Part shown: positions 15,231 through 24,031 of the stretch, one piece after another
How the letters are laid out: every line of letters begins with the position of its first letter
Position numbering within the stretch: position 1 is the stretch's first letter
Source of the DNA: Methanoculleus chikugoensis
GTDB taxonomy: Archaea; Halobacteriota; Methanomicrobia; Methanomicrobiales; Methanoculleaceae
Length of the DNA: 42,807 bases
Reading direction: 5' to 3'
Assembly (NCBI RefSeq): GCF_900095385.1
Contig: NZ_FMID01000061.1
Span: forward strand, 1 to 42,807
The notes under the pieces: model-generated
Seen by the model: the letters and a program-made list of their open reading frames with translations, nothing else
What the model was told of the DNA's origin: nothing
Databases searched by the model: none
Program-made: the position numbers and the translations under genes

Positions 15231-16007
15231 TTATTCCGCCGTATTACCGCCGCCCACCCGCTCCCCGACAAACGCTGCCGAATCTCCCGAGAGGGTATAC
15301 CGGACGTCCGCCCCGCTCTTCTCCCGGAGCACGACCCCGTCGCCCCTCAGGCGCCGCAGGTGCCACGAGACCGATGAGGCGGTGATCCCGAGCCGTTCGG
15401 CAAGATCCCGCCGCGACGCCCCCGGTTTCTCCAGCAGCGTGAAGAGGATCTCCCGGGTGTTCGGGTTTTTGAGGTGGATGAGCACCTTTGCTTCGAGTTC
15501 TGAGTACCTCTGCCGGTTCTCGAAGTATCCCGTCTGCCCGCCGACGGCGGTGGCGGCGACCATCCCGAACTCCTGCAGTCTCCCGAGGTGGTAGCGTAAG
15601 GTTCCCCGGTTTATCCCGAGGTCCTCGGCGAGGGTGCCGAGGCGGATGCCCGGGTGAGCGCGGATGTGGTCGTAGATCGCCGTCCGGGTCTCGTGATCGA
15701 GCGCGGCGCGTTTTGCAATCCGGCGGTAGCCGAAGAAGAGCCAGACGTTCAGGAGAACGAGGATGTTCGCGACGACCACGAGTTCGGGCGCGGTTCCGAT
15801 GAGCAGGCTGGTAATCAGGATCTGGGGCGGGACCTGCCACCACTCGATGGGCGTCATATCCTGTGGCGGACGGTCGGGCACGTAGTCGCCGGTCGGCATG
15901 ACCGTATGGCCCGCGGTTGCGCAGGAGGGGAGGGCAGAGAGAAGGATGATCAGGATTACGGCAGCCGGCCAGCGTCGCATACTCCAGGAATCGGAGTAAG
16001 GAAGCAT
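15231..16007 (-). CDS. Membrane-anchored regulator with two winged-helix domains
   Basis: The 258-residue protein has an N-terminal signal or anchor (about 10-32, ending LLSALPSC, a possible lipobox), a short external segment, a membrane helix (about 82-116) and then two winged-helix domains in the cytoplasm: about 120-175 (RLGTLAEDLGINRGTLRYHL) and about 185-245 (SRRDLAERLGITASSVSWHL). Both resemble ArsR/MarR-like helices seen in methanogens. It fits a one-component switch that senses something outside and binds DNA inside. It is divergent from the exported-protein genes starting at 16120, with 112 bases between, so they are its likely targets (inference). A second ATG at residue 9 is an alternative start. 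Confidence 0.75.
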   Translation of the reverse strand: MLPYSDSWSMRRWPAAVILIILLSALPSCATAGHTVMPTGDYVPDRPPQDMTPIEWWQVPPQILITSLLIGTAPELVVVANILVLLNVWLFFGYRRIAKRAALDHETRTAIYDHIRAHPGIRLGTLAEDLGINRGTLRYHLGRLQEFGMVAATAVGGQTGYFENRQRYSELEAKVLIHLKNPNTREILFTLLEKPGASRRDLAERLGITASSVSWHLRRLRGDGVVLREKSGADVRYTLSGDSAAFVGERVGGGNTAE

Positions 16008-16091
16008 TACTTTTACGTTTTGCCGGCGCCCCTTCTTGCCCGGCTTCAGGGAAAACCGGGGCTCGCGAGTAGACGGCCGGCACAGAAACCG

Positions 16092-16099
16092 TATATAAT
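16092..16099 (+). promoter_or_regulatory. TATA box for the exported-protein locus
   Basis: TATATAAT lies about 25 bases before the ATG at 16120. Archaeal transcription starts about 25-27 bases after the box centre, so this mRNA is probably leaderless or nearly so. Confidence 0.65.
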
Positions 16100-16119
16100 T
16101 CCGCGTCCCAGTTTCCCCT

Positions 16120-17703
16120 ATGATGGAGGGAGAGGCGCCTGGAACGGGTCACCGCCGCATCGCCGCCGTCTCGGTCGGCATCGGATTCCTTGCCGGGGCG
16201 GCCGTCCTCGGGGTGGTGGGAGCGCTCTCGGGGTGCTGGAGCACCGTGTCCGCCTACAACCAGGGTCTCCTGGGGGTGGGGATCACGCAGACCTTCGTCT
16301 CGGTTCTGCTGGTTCTCTTCTTCGCCGGGTTCCTCCCGGCCTACGCGGGCGGCACCGCCTCCCGGAGCGCCCGGCTCCTCTCCGCGCTCATCGCCGGCGC
16401 GGTCGCCGGATTCGCCGCCCGGACGCTCCTCTTCGCGGGCAACCCCACCTACCTCGTCCAGTCGCTCACCACGGCCCCGGGGCAGGTCCTCCTCCTCGTC
16501 GGCGGCGCGATGCTCGTCGCCGGGCTCGGGGGACTGGTCGCGTCGTTCCTCGACCCGGAGCGGCCGTACCGCGACCTTCTCCCGGTTGCGGCGGTCGCCG
16601 TCGCGTTCCTCGTCGCCCCGCCGCTCCTTGCGACGGCCGGCATCGTAGCGGGCGTCATCCCGCCCGCGCCCTACTCCGGCGGCGAACCCGCGCCGGAGAC
16701 CGATATCCTGATCATCAAGGTCTCCGCCGCCGGGGATATCGAGTGGGAGGCGCGGGTTGATATCGACGCTTACGACCGGCCCGACGTCATCGCTGAATGT
16801 CCGGGAGGCTACGCTCTCGCGGTCACGGAGTACGGCCGGGAAGGGAGCACGGCGCATATCCTCACCTACGACGAGCACGGGGACGCCCGCGGTCGGCTGG
16901 CCTTCGGTATCGATTCCGGTCGTGTGACCGCGCTCGCCCCGGCGCCCGGCGGCGGATTCCTGGTAGCCACGGAGATCCCCGGGCTCGTCCGGGTCGGTGC
17001 CGGGGGCGAGGTGCTCTGGGAACAGTCATTCGCCGGCGAAGACCAGGGGATGGTACCCGTTTCCCTCCTCGCTCACACGGACGGTCGATACGTCGCGGCG
17101 TGGGAGGATAAGGTCGCCTGCTTCAGCGAGAACGGCACCCGGCTCTGGCAGACCTCGCTCGACGCCGCGGGCGGTATCGGGTACCACCCGATCTACCCGG
17201 CGCCGGAAAGGGGTGTGCTCGTCTTCGGAGAGGGGCAGCACGTCTTCTCCGGGGATCGTTTCGAGGTGTACCTGCAGGCAGCCCGCCTGGACGAGAACGG
17301 CACCGTCCTCTGGAAGCGGGACTTCGGGAGCGACGGGCTCGACGAACTCCTGGATGTCCGGGAGACGGCGCCGGGACGGTTCGCGGTTCTCTACCGGTCG
17401 ACGACCTTTTCCGGGAGTTTCTGGGGCGGTGTCGAACGGGTCGACCGCGGCTACCTCTTCTCGCTCGACGAGAACGGCGAGGTGACGGATTACAGAACCG
17501 TCGATGACGCCGGCGGTGTCGTTGTCCAGTCGCAGGGTGGTTCCCTCTCGGTCACCGCCGCCGGTGCGGGCGTCACGCTCATCGGCAGGGATACCAGGGG
17601 CAACGAGATCCGGCGGCAGGAGCAGCCGATCGACCTCTACTCGTTCCGGGGCATCGGCACGGCGGACGGCGGCTACCTCATCGCCGGGAGCGTCGCCGCA
17701 TGA
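16120..17703 (+). CDS. Multi-pass membrane protein with an external beta-propeller domain
   Basis: The 527-residue protein has about five hydrophobic segments in residues 14-185 (for example AVLGVVGALSGCW, SVLLVLFFAGFLPAY, LLVAGAMLVAGL-type and a long one at 155-183). A domain of about 340 residues follows, with repeated units like IIKVSAAGDIEWEARVD, VGAGGEVLWEQSF and LDENGTVLWKRDFGSDGLDE, the pattern of PQQ/WD-like propeller blades found in archaeal surface proteins. The propeller probably faces outside and may bind a ligand or partner; no enzyme site was seen. It is the first gene of the locus and its stop overlaps the next start (ATGA at 17700). Confidence 0.7.
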   Translation: MMEGEAPGTGHRRIAAVSVGIGFLAGAAVLGVVGALSGCWSTVSAYNQGLLGVGITQTFVSVLLVLFFAGFLPAYAGGTASRSARLLSALIAGAVAGFAARTLLFAGNPTYLVQSLTTAPGQVLLLVGGAMLVAGLGGLVASFLDPERPYRDLLPVAAVAVAFLVAPPLLATAGIVAGVIPPAPYSGGEPAPETDILIIKVSAAGDIEWEARVDIDAYDRPDVIAECPGGYALAVTEYGREGSTAHILTYDEHGDARGRLAFGIDSGRVTALAPAPGGGFLVATEIPGLVRVGAGGEVLWEQSFAGEDQGMVPVSLLAHTDGRYVAAWEDKVACFSENGTRLWQTSLDAAGGIGYHPIYPAPERGVLVFGEGQHVFSGDRFEVYLQAARLDENGTVLWKRDFGSDGLDELLDVRETAPGRFAVLYRSTTFSGSFWGGVERVDRGYLFSLDENGEVTDYRTVDDAGGVVVQSQGGSLSVTAAGAGVTLIGRDTRGNEIRRQEQPIDLYSFRGIGTADGGYLIAGSVAA

Positions 17704-18419
17704 GAGACCGGTGGCTTATCCTCGGCATCGTTATCGTGGTGATCTTCGTCTTCTGGCGTGCCTCCTACGTTCCGCCCGGCTACGAGACGATCAAGTACGA
17801 GACCGTCCCCGTCCTCCCGGTGGAAGAGTACGACCCCCCGTTCCTTGAGATCTGGGAGGCGATGGAGCGCGAGATCCCGTTCGAGAACGAGACGGCGAAG
17901 TCGCCGCTGCTCGTCATGGAGTTCGATAGGAACGGCTCGTTCACCTACATCCAGTTCGCGTTCTTTGCCGACATGGAGGGGGAGCCCTGGGTCCACTCCG
18001 CCTTCGTCCTCCAGAACGGGAGCACCTACCTCTCGTCCCAGCGGCTCGACTACCGCCCTCCCCACGCCCACCCGCTCGGAGCCCTCGCCGCCGTAGACGA
18101 GATCCCGTTCGACGAGATCTCCTACGGCATGAAGGGAATGAGCCTGAAGGTCTTTTACCACGAGCAGAACCGGACCTACGACGACACCTACAAAAACATC
18201 TACGCCGTCGAGAACGGCACCCTCCGCCCGCTGGAGTTCATCTCCTTTGCCACCACGGAGGTCTGGAACACCATCGAGATCTACCCGAGGGACCCGCCGG
18301 ACGGGAACCGGACACCGACCACCATCGACGAGGATCCCCGGGCGCTGGTCGTCTTTCCTCCCCGGGAGATCGCCCTGGCGGAGAGAGTTTTGTACGCGGA
18401 GACGAACGGCACAGAATAG
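17700..18419 (+). CDS. Membrane-anchored extracellular protein, unknown
   Basis: The 239-residue protein has an uncleaved-looking anchor at residues 4-21 (WLILGIVIVVIFVFWRA) followed by an external domain with several N-glycosylation sequons (NET, NGS, NRT, NGT). No family was recognised. The ATGA overlap with the propeller gene upstream points to coupled translation and possibly a complex. A new TATA box right after its stop serves the next gene. Confidence 0.65.
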   Translation: MRDRWLILGIVIVVIFVFWRASYVPPGYETIKYETVPVLPVEEYDPPFLEIWEAMEREIPFENETAKSPLLVMEFDRNGSFTYIQFAFFADMEGEPWVHSAFVLQNGSTYLSSQRLDYRPPHAHPLGALAAVDEIPFDEISYGMKGMSLKVFYHEQNRTYDDTYKNIYAVENGTLRPLEFISFATTEVWNTIEIYPRDPPDGNRTPTTIDEDPRALVVFPPREIALAERVLYAETNGTE

Positions 18420-18427
18420 ATATAAAC
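18419..18427 (+). promoter_or_regulatory. TATA box before the PGF-CTERM protein gene
   Basis: GATATAAAC starts at the stop codon of the previous gene and lies about 40 bases before the ATG at 18463. Transcription would start near 18449, leaving a short leader that contains the AAGGAG ribosome site. Confidence 0.55.
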
Positions 18428-18462
18428 GATCCCTCCCCATCCCTCTTCCAAGGAGCCGGACT

Positions 18463-19212
18463 ATGAGACGAACTATTCTGACGATCTTCTGCATTCTCGT
18501 GCTGCTCATGGCGGCAGCCCCGGCGAGCGCCGGGGGGGAACCGGTCGAGACCTCGACGTTCCTCTCGGTCATCTCACCGAAGCAGTACGAGACGGTATGG
18601 AGCGATCTCGTCCCGCCCGAGGTCACGGTCACCGGCAGGGCCGAGGCCTCGAACGGGATACGGGACGTGGTGGTCGCGAGCAGCGCAGGTATGGTCTCGT
18701 GCGGGAACGCGACCAATTTCTCCTGCACCGTCCCGGTCGCTGAAGGGAACGAGACGATCACCGTGACCCTGATCGACAACCTGGGGAAGACCTCTGAGGC
18801 GGTGCTGCACGTCTACGTCAACGTCGATATCTCGCCGCCGCCGTGGATCTCCGTGATCGGGACGGTGAAGGACGTCGACGGTCGTCCGGTCCCGGACGCA
18901 ACGGTGAGGTCCGAGTCCGTCCTCCCGCTCGCCTGGGGGCCGCACCCCGTGACGACCGGGACCGCCGGTGACGGCAGTTACCTGGTCGAGAACGCCTTCG
19001 GCTACGGGCAGAACATATCGGTCGAGAAGGAGGGCTACCTCCCCCTGCACCGGGAGGTCGTCTTCGAGAACACTACCAACCGCCTCGACCTGGAACTGGA
19101 GCCGGAGCCGCCGCAGACCCGGACCGCGCCCGGGTTCTCCGCCGGGATGGGCATCCTTGCGCTCGCGGGAGGGCTGCTCGCCGTTCGAGCACAGAGGAGA
19201 CGTGAAGGGTGA
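18463..19212 (+). CDS. Exported protein with PGF-CTERM-like surface-sorting tail
   Basis: From ATG 18463 (AAGGAG seven bases upstream) the 249-residue product has a signal peptide (LTIFCILVLLMAAAPASAGG), an Ig-like region (about 30-125) and a carboxypeptidase-regulatory-like beta-sandwich (about 132-215, GTVKDVDGRPVPDATVRSES). The end has APGFSAGMGILALAGGLLAV followed by RAQRRREG. PGF, a membrane helix and a basic end make up the archaeosortase PGF-CTERM signal, so it is probably cut and lipid-linked on the outer face. NAT, NFS and NET sequons suggest glycosylation. Its stop overlaps a GTG start (GTGA, 19209). Confidence 0.75.
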   Translation: MRRTILTIFCILVLLMAAAPASAGGEPVETSTFLSVISPKQYETVWSDLVPPEVTVTGRAEASNGIRDVVVASSAGMVSCGNATNFSCTVPVAEGNETITVTLIDNLGKTSEAVLHVYVNVDISPPPWISVIGTVKDVDGRPVPDATVRSESVLPLAWGPHPVTTGTAGDGSYLVENAFGYGQNISVEKEGYLPLHREVVFENTTNRLDLELEPEPPQTRTAPGFSAGMGILALAGGLLAVRAQRRREG

Positions 19213-19742
19213 ACCGCGCATACCGGTTCGGGGCGGCAGTTCTCGCGGTCGTTGCGGCGGGACTGGTCCTTGCGTTCCTCGTCCCTCCGGTTCAGCTGAC
19301 CGAATACGATGCCACCGGTGATGAATTCAGGAAAACGGCAATATTTCTGCATGACGGCAGGGAAGTCTTCCCCGTATCGGTGCTTAATGAACCGCTCCCC
19401 GCCTCCGGCCGGGCACGACTGGTTGTCGAACTCGGGGATCGTGCAGGGATACGTATCGAGAGCGTGACGATCGGCGTCCGGGGTTCCACGGAGGCATACC
19501 TGGAGGCTCTCGGCGGCGATTCTCCGGTTATCCGTTTTCAGCACGCAACCGACGGCGGATACGGGAGCATTCTTGAGATCCCGGATACGGGGATTCAGGG
19601 CAACGGGGCGATGATGATCCCGTTCCTCCTCCAATCTTATGGGGACGGGACGGAGAACCTGACGATTGACATCGAGGCGCGGCTTTCGGAGACGGGTTTC
19701 CCGTGGCGTCGCTACGAGGCCCGGCACAGATTCGAAGTCTGA
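19209..19742 (+). CDS. Membrane-anchored extracellular beta-rich protein, unknown
   Basis: A GTG start (GTGA overlap) gives 177 residues with an N-terminal anchor (FGAAVLAVVAAGLVLAFLVP) and an extracellular domain rich in beta strands (ARLVVELGDRAGIRIESVTI). No family is recognised. Coupling to the PGF-CTERM protein suggests joint action at the surface. Base composition of the middle part is slightly less GC-rich than its neighbours. Confidence 0.65.
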   Translation: MNRAYRFGAAVLAVVAAGLVLAFLVPPVQLTEYDATGDEFRKTAIFLHDGREVFPVSVLNEPLPASGRARLVVELGDRAGIRIESVTIGVRGSTEAYLEALGGDSPVIRFQHATDGGYGSILEIPDTGIQGNGAMMIPFLLQSYGDGTENLTIDIEARLSETGFPWRRYEARHRFEV

Positions 19743-19779
19743 CCGCTGCCCTGCAGGGTAGATAGTCCGCACAGAAGAG

Positions 19780-19788
19780 ATATATAGC
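19780..19788 (+). promoter_or_regulatory. TATA box for the second propeller gene
   Basis: GATATATAG lies about 96 bases before the ATG at 19881, so the transcript would carry a leader of about 70 bases. No riboswitch-like fold was recognised in it. Confidence 0.5.
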
Positions 19789-19880
19789 GCCTTCCCCCAT
19801 CGCTCATTAATAGGCCTTCCGTTCTGCCGGCAGACGTGCCGGACCGATGTTTGACGAAATCGGGAGGCCGGAGTGTTCCC

Positions 19881-21494
19881 ATGAAGTATCTTCACGTTAT
19901 CCTCATCCTCTGCCTCTTCATCCTCCCTGCGGCTGCCGAGACCCCCCGTCCGGCCGAAAGCCCGGTGGAGGCGCCCGTCGACCGGCTTGAGATCGACGAC
20001 GCGGTGAAGCGGGCGTCGCCCTACTACGTCATGCTCGCCGGGACGGAAGACGAGCGGGAGAACCTGCTCGGCTACATCGACCGCTCCCCCCGCTCCGCCG
20101 AAGAGAAGGAGGCGTTGAAGGAGTCCCTCCGCGAGATCTGGCGAAAGTATCCGGTGGTGCACGAGACCGAAGGCTCGGTGACCCGGATCGCGTTCGACCC
20201 GGCGGCGGGGGAGAACCCGGTCCTGACCGATGAGGAGAACGCCCTGCTCGCTGATATCTCCCGGGCCATGGCGGAGGCGTTTGCCACCGAGCCCACGGGC
20301 ACGCAGGCCACCTGGTATGACCTCTCCGTCTGGCTCGTCAAGACGGACGGGCAGGGGAACGAGGTCTGGAACCGGACCTACCCCGGCGGGGATAGTGCGG
20401 ATGTCGCGTCGGTGCTCCAGGCGGACGATGGGGGGTACCTGATCGCCGGAAACACCGGGTTCCGGGACGCCCTGCTGCTCAGGACGGACGCGGACGGCAA
20501 TGAGGTCTGGAGGAAGACTTACGGCGGGCCGGACTGGGATACTGTGCGTGCCGTGGTCGCGGCCGACGACGGCAACTACGTCGTCGCCGGGAGCACCGGC
20601 TGGACGCCGGAGAAGGATACGCGGAGTGCCTGGCTCTTCAAGGTCGCGCCGGACGGTCGTGAGGTCTGGAGCCGGACGTTTCCGGGGGACGGGCTCTTCA
20701 CGACGGTCGCCATGACCGGTGACGGCGGGTTCATCCTTGGCGGGAACAGAAAGACCGGAACCGACAACGCCTGGCTGGTTCGGGTCGACCGCGATGGGAG
20801 AGAGGAGTGGAGCCGGTCCATCGGCGGCAACGGTTCCGGGATCGTGGACAGCGTCATACCAACCCCGATCGACGGCGGCTACCTCGTCGCGGTGAGGAAC
20901 CCCTGGGAAGCGGATCGTTCCGGAACCGCCGCGCCGATCCGGGTGTTCAAGACCGATCCGGCGGGGGAGGTTCTCTGGACGAGGACGCTTGACGGGATGG
21001 ACGGCGGCACCAGCGCGACTCTTCTTGAGCCGCCCGGCGGAGGCGCCGTCGGTTACCTCGTCGCCGGCGGGGCATTCCGGCCCGGAAGCGACCTCCCCGG
21101 CCCCTGTCTCATCAAGATCGGCGGGACCGGGAATGTCGCCTGGACCGTGACGCCGGAGATTCCCGGCATCTTGGTCACGTCGGCGGTCGCGCCGTCTCCG
21201 GGGCAGTATGCCTTCACCGGCACGGTCTACGCCGGAGGGCCGCACGACGGGTGGCTGGTGATCCTGGACTATACGGGAAACGTCACCGCTGCGCACTCGT
21301 TCGGCGGAGATGCGACCGACGATATCTCGGCTCTTGCGGCGACGGCCGACGGCGGCTACATCCTCGCCGGGACGACCCGGTCGTTCGGTGAGAACGGGTG
21401 GACGGCGCCCGCCCGTGCCCCCGGGTTCGGGACGCTCGCGGCGACGGTCGCCTGCGGGATCGCGCTCCTCTGCCGCGGGGTGAGGCGAGGATGA
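19881..21494 (+). CDS. Exported beta-propeller protein with PGF-CTERM-like tail
   Basis: From ATG 19881 the 537-residue product has a signal peptide (LHVILILCLFILPAAAE), a helical region (about 35-140), and then a propeller of about seven repeats, each with a strand like WLVKTDGQGNEVWNRTYPGG and an end like DDGGYLIAGNTG. Such repeats are common in surface proteins of Methanomicrobia. The C-terminus (APGFGTLAATVACGIALL, then RGVRRG) is a PGF-CTERM signal, so the protein is probably processed by an archaeosortase and anchored. The propeller resembles that of the gene at 16120, so the two may be related by duplication. Its stop overlaps the next start (ATGA, 21491). Confidence 0.78.
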   Translation: MKYLHVILILCLFILPAAAETPRPAESPVEAPVDRLEIDDAVKRASPYYVMLAGTEDERENLLGYIDRSPRSAEEKEALKESLREIWRKYPVVHETEGSVTRIAFDPAAGENPVLTDEENALLADISRAMAEAFATEPTGTQATWYDLSVWLVKTDGQGNEVWNRTYPGGDSADVASVLQADDGGYLIAGNTGFRDALLLRTDADGNEVWRKTYGGPDWDTVRAVVAADDGNYVVAGSTGWTPEKDTRSAWLFKVAPDGREVWSRTFPGDGLFTTVAMTGDGGFILGGNRKTGTDNAWLVRVDRDGREEWSRSIGGNGSGIVDSVIPTPIDGGYLVAVRNPWEADRSGTAAPIRVFKTDPAGEVLWTRTLDGMDGGTSATLLEPPGGGAVGYLVAGGAFRPGSDLPGPCLIKIGGTGNVAWTVTPEIPGILVTSAVAPSPGQYAFTGTVYAGGPHDGWLVILDYTGNVTAAHSFGGDATDDISALAATADGGYILAGTTRSFGENGWTAPARAPGFGTLAATVACGIALLCRGVRRG

Positions 21495-22033
21495 AGGCCG
21501 GTCCGCTCATCGCCGCGAGCGCGGTCTTCTTCTTTCTCTGGGCGGTCATGCCGGTGATGCTCGCTTCCCATGGCTCCATCGGCTCCGGGAGCGTCATATT
21601 CCTGCTCTCGCTCATCTCGCTCGCCGGGTCGGTTGAGTTCCTGCGGGCGATGCGGCGGGAGTCGCCCCGGTGGTTCTGGGGCATACCGTTCGTGGCCGTC
21701 TGTACTGCTCTTCTGCTCTGGACGGGGGTCGCGGCGTGGGCTGTGCCGGATCATTCCGGGAACCCCGCCTTCCAGATCATGTTCCTTCTTCCCCCGGCCG
21801 CGGCACTGCTCCTCTCCTCCTTCCCGGACGACTGCCGGAAGAGGGTGCGGATGCCGACCGTCGTCGTCACGGTACTCGGCATCGCCTCGCTCTTCCTGGC
21901 CTTTGGTGCGTTCCTCATCCCCACTCCCGTGTCCGCACCGGGCGTCATGGAGTTTGTCGGACCCCTGTATGCCCTCCTCCTCATGCCGGTCGTCGGGCTG
22001 CTCCTTATCGTGGCGGGGGCGGCCTGCCGATGA
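21491..22033 (+). CDS. Integral membrane protein, unknown
   Basis: The 180-residue product has five likely membrane helices (near 5-24, 32-49, 63-83, 95-108 and 123-145, with a further one at the C-terminus) and short loops. No family is recognised. It is joined by ATGA overlaps to the propeller gene before it and the lipoprotein gene after it, so the three are probably made together. It could be the membrane partner of the exported proteins; that is inference. Confidence 0.65.
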   Translation: MKAGPLIAASAVFFFLWAVMPVMLASHGSIGSGSVIFLLSLISLAGSVEFLRAMRRESPRWFWGIPFVAVCTALLLWTGVAAWAVPDHSGNPAFQIMFLLPPAAALLLSSFPDDCRKRVRMPTVVVTVLGIASLFLAFGAFLIPTPVSAPGVMEFVGPLYALLLMPVVGLLLIVAGAACR

Positions 22034-23133
22034 AGCATCTGGTGCTCGTGCTCCTCGTCCTCGCCTGCACCGCCGGGTGCCTCGGCACCGCCGCGGACCC
22101 GCCGCCGGCGGACGAGATCGCCGCCCGGTTCGTCGCGGCGGAGGAGCGGGCGACGGACTTCTCCGCCACCGTAGCGGTAGCGGCCGGTTCCGAGAACGTC
22201 ACCGCGAGGCTGTTCCGGAAAGACCCCGGGTGTTACCGGATCGAGTACCTCGAGCCCGGGGACCTCGCGGGAACCGTCGTCGTCTCGAACGGCACCCGGA
22301 AATGGCGCTACGACCCGACGACCCGGACGGCGCTGACGGTCGCCGGGCCGTATATGAATGCCGCCTTCTCCGAACCGCCCTACCCCGGCTGGGCGGAGGG
22401 GGTCCGGGGGTATACGGAGACGGTCGCGGAGTCGCTTGCCGAGCAGAACGCCTCGTACCGGGGCACCGAGATCGTCGGCGGCCGCACCGCCTATCTCCTT
22501 GAGGTCGCGGACGACTCGAAACTCTTCGAGGCGCCCACTCGCTACCGGGAGGCGGTGCACCGTTTCAAAGTCCGGATCGACGCCGAGACCCGGCTCCTCC
22601 TCGGCCTGGAGATGTACGGCAACCAGGGGAACCTGATCCTCGCAGCCGATTACACCGATCCTCTGGCGAACACCGGGCTCCCGGACGACCTCTTCGTCTT
22701 CGACCCGCCGGCCGGAACCACGATCCGGCCGATGCCGACGGCCGCGATCACGCCGCTCTTCTTATCGAGCATCGACGACGCCCGGCACTATGGTGTGGAG
22801 ATGCCGTCCTCCCTCCCGGAGGGATACGCCTTTGCCGACGGGACGCACCTCCCCGGCGGCTATACGGTGCTCCGGTTCACGAACGGCAACAACGACCTGG
22901 AGGTCGTGAAACGGCTGCACGACCCCTACCGGGAGGAAAGGGTGCTCCCCGGGACGCCTGAGGCGGTGCTCCTCTCCGACGGCCGGGAGGCCGAGTACGT
23001 CTCCGCCGGCGGGAAGGACCAGCTCCGCTGGCGTGACGGCGAATACGCCTACCAGGTTACGGGCGCCATGCTCGGCAAAACTGAACTCGTGCGGGTGGCG
23101 GAATCGGTAGAGGCTGCGCCGGTTCCGGCATGA
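22030..23133 (+). CDS. LolA/RseB-like lipoprotein with DUF4367-like C-terminal domain
   Basis: The 367-residue product starts with a lipoprotein signal (LVLVLLVLACTAGC, Cys17). The first domain (about 25-240) has the layout of LolA/RseB-like outer-membrane carrier folds (FSATVAVAAGSENVTARLFR, YRIEYLEPGDLAGTVVVSNG, LFVFDPPAG). The second (about 255-365) resembles DUF4367 (SSLPEGYAFADGTHLP). In bacteria, proteins of this type sense or carry lipids; in archaea the role is unknown. It is the last gene of the locus, joined by an ATGA overlap. Confidence 0.7.
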   Translation: MKHLVLVLLVLACTAGCLGTAADPPPADEIAARFVAAEERATDFSATVAVAAGSENVTARLFRKDPGCYRIEYLEPGDLAGTVVVSNGTRKWRYDPTTRTALTVAGPYMNAAFSEPPYPGWAEGVRGYTETVAESLAEQNASYRGTEIVGGRTAYLLEVADDSKLFEAPTRYREAVHRFKVRIDAETRLLLGLEMYGNQGNLILAADYTDPLANTGLPDDLFVFDPPAGTTIRPMPTAAITPLFLSSIDDARHYGVEMPSSLPEGYAFADGTHLPGGYTVLRFTNGNNDLEVVKRLHDPYREERVLPGTPEAVLLSDGREAEYVSAGGKDQLRWRDGEYAYQVTGAMLGKTELVRVAESVEAAPVPA

Positions 23134-24031
23134 ACCCGGCGGACGCGTCCTATCGAGCGCGACCGCTACGTAGTTAAAATAAGAATCACCGCACCCGGAT
23201 GAGCGTGGCTTCCTGACCGGGCGAACCCGCGCCATGGGGTGTGTATAGGGGTCCGGTCTCCGCGGCACGGGGAGATGGTTCACATCTTCCCGTGCCGTTC
23301 CCCTCTCCGGAGACCGGTGACCGCCTGTTCTGCCCCCCCTCATCCCTGCCGGTCAAATGGGAGGTAACGCGTGTGGATTGAACTAAATTGATAATGAGAC
23401 ACCTGGTATGTGGAATGAGACGTAATCTGATATGGTATCCGGTAAGTTTGTAACGATCGCCTGAAGGATTACGATGAGTGTTAACGGGCGTTACCCGGTT
23501 TAACAGAGGACACCGTGCCAACAGGCAACTATTCTAAGACCCGCCTTATCATAACCTTTTCCATTTGTTATTTTAACGATATGCCTTTATTTTGAATAAA
23601 TAGTAATATAACGCGGTTATTGAGGGCGAATGGCCTTTCGCCGAATCCCGTGACGGCACCTCTAAAAACCACGACTCCCGGGGGCAGAACGGGCCCGTGT
23701 TCCCTGCGTTCGCCGCCGTCCGTACCGGTTCAGGCACCCGGTCGGTATCCCCGGGAAAGGGGTGACGGGCAGGAACCTCAAGCGTTCGGGAACAGCGGGC
23801 CTGCGCGGGCCTGATCCGGGATAGTGCGGCGCCGGTCCCCTGCACCGCTCTTCTCTCCCGCCCGGGGGACTGCTTCAGCGGCGGATTCCGGTATGCCCGT
23901 AGTCCCGCCCGAGTCGCTGTTTAGATGCCATGGTCCTGCAATCGCGGTGTGGCCTGAATTCCGCTGATAGACGGCTCCTTGCGTTGCGCCGGCCGGTTCG
24001 GGAGCCTCAAAGATGGTGGAGTCCGGCGCTC
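23134..24031. other. Long intergenic stretch with one strong hairpin
   Basis: About 900 bases carry no supported gene. The ORFs here on both strands overlap one another and lack protein-like composition. The centre (about 23390-23620) is clearly more AT-rich than the surroundings. A strong nested hairpin lies at 23253-23317 (see its own entry). No RNase P or SRP RNA core motif was recognised. Confidence 0.5.
23253..23317. ncRNA. Candidate structured RNA or DNA hairpin with two nested stems
   Basis: CCGGTCTCCG (23253-23262) pairs perfectly with CGGAGACCGG (23308-23317). Inside, GGCACGGGGAGAT (23264-23276) pairs with ATCTTCCCGTGCC (23284-23296) with one G-U pair and a 7-base loop; about 11 unpaired bases separate the stems on the 3' side. 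A 10-bp outer and 13-bp inner stem are unlikely by chance. A weak TATA-like TTAAAATA lies near 23174. It could be a small RNA, the 3' end of the upstream mRNA, or a mobile-element relic. The strand is undetermined. Confidence 0.4.

Noticed and set aside
15244-21296. Very long minus-strand ORFs (15244-16878 and 19035-21296)
   Set aside because: They run antisense to or in another frame of well-supported genes and have low-complexity Arg/Gly/Pro/Asp composition, as expected for shadows in GC-rich DNA.
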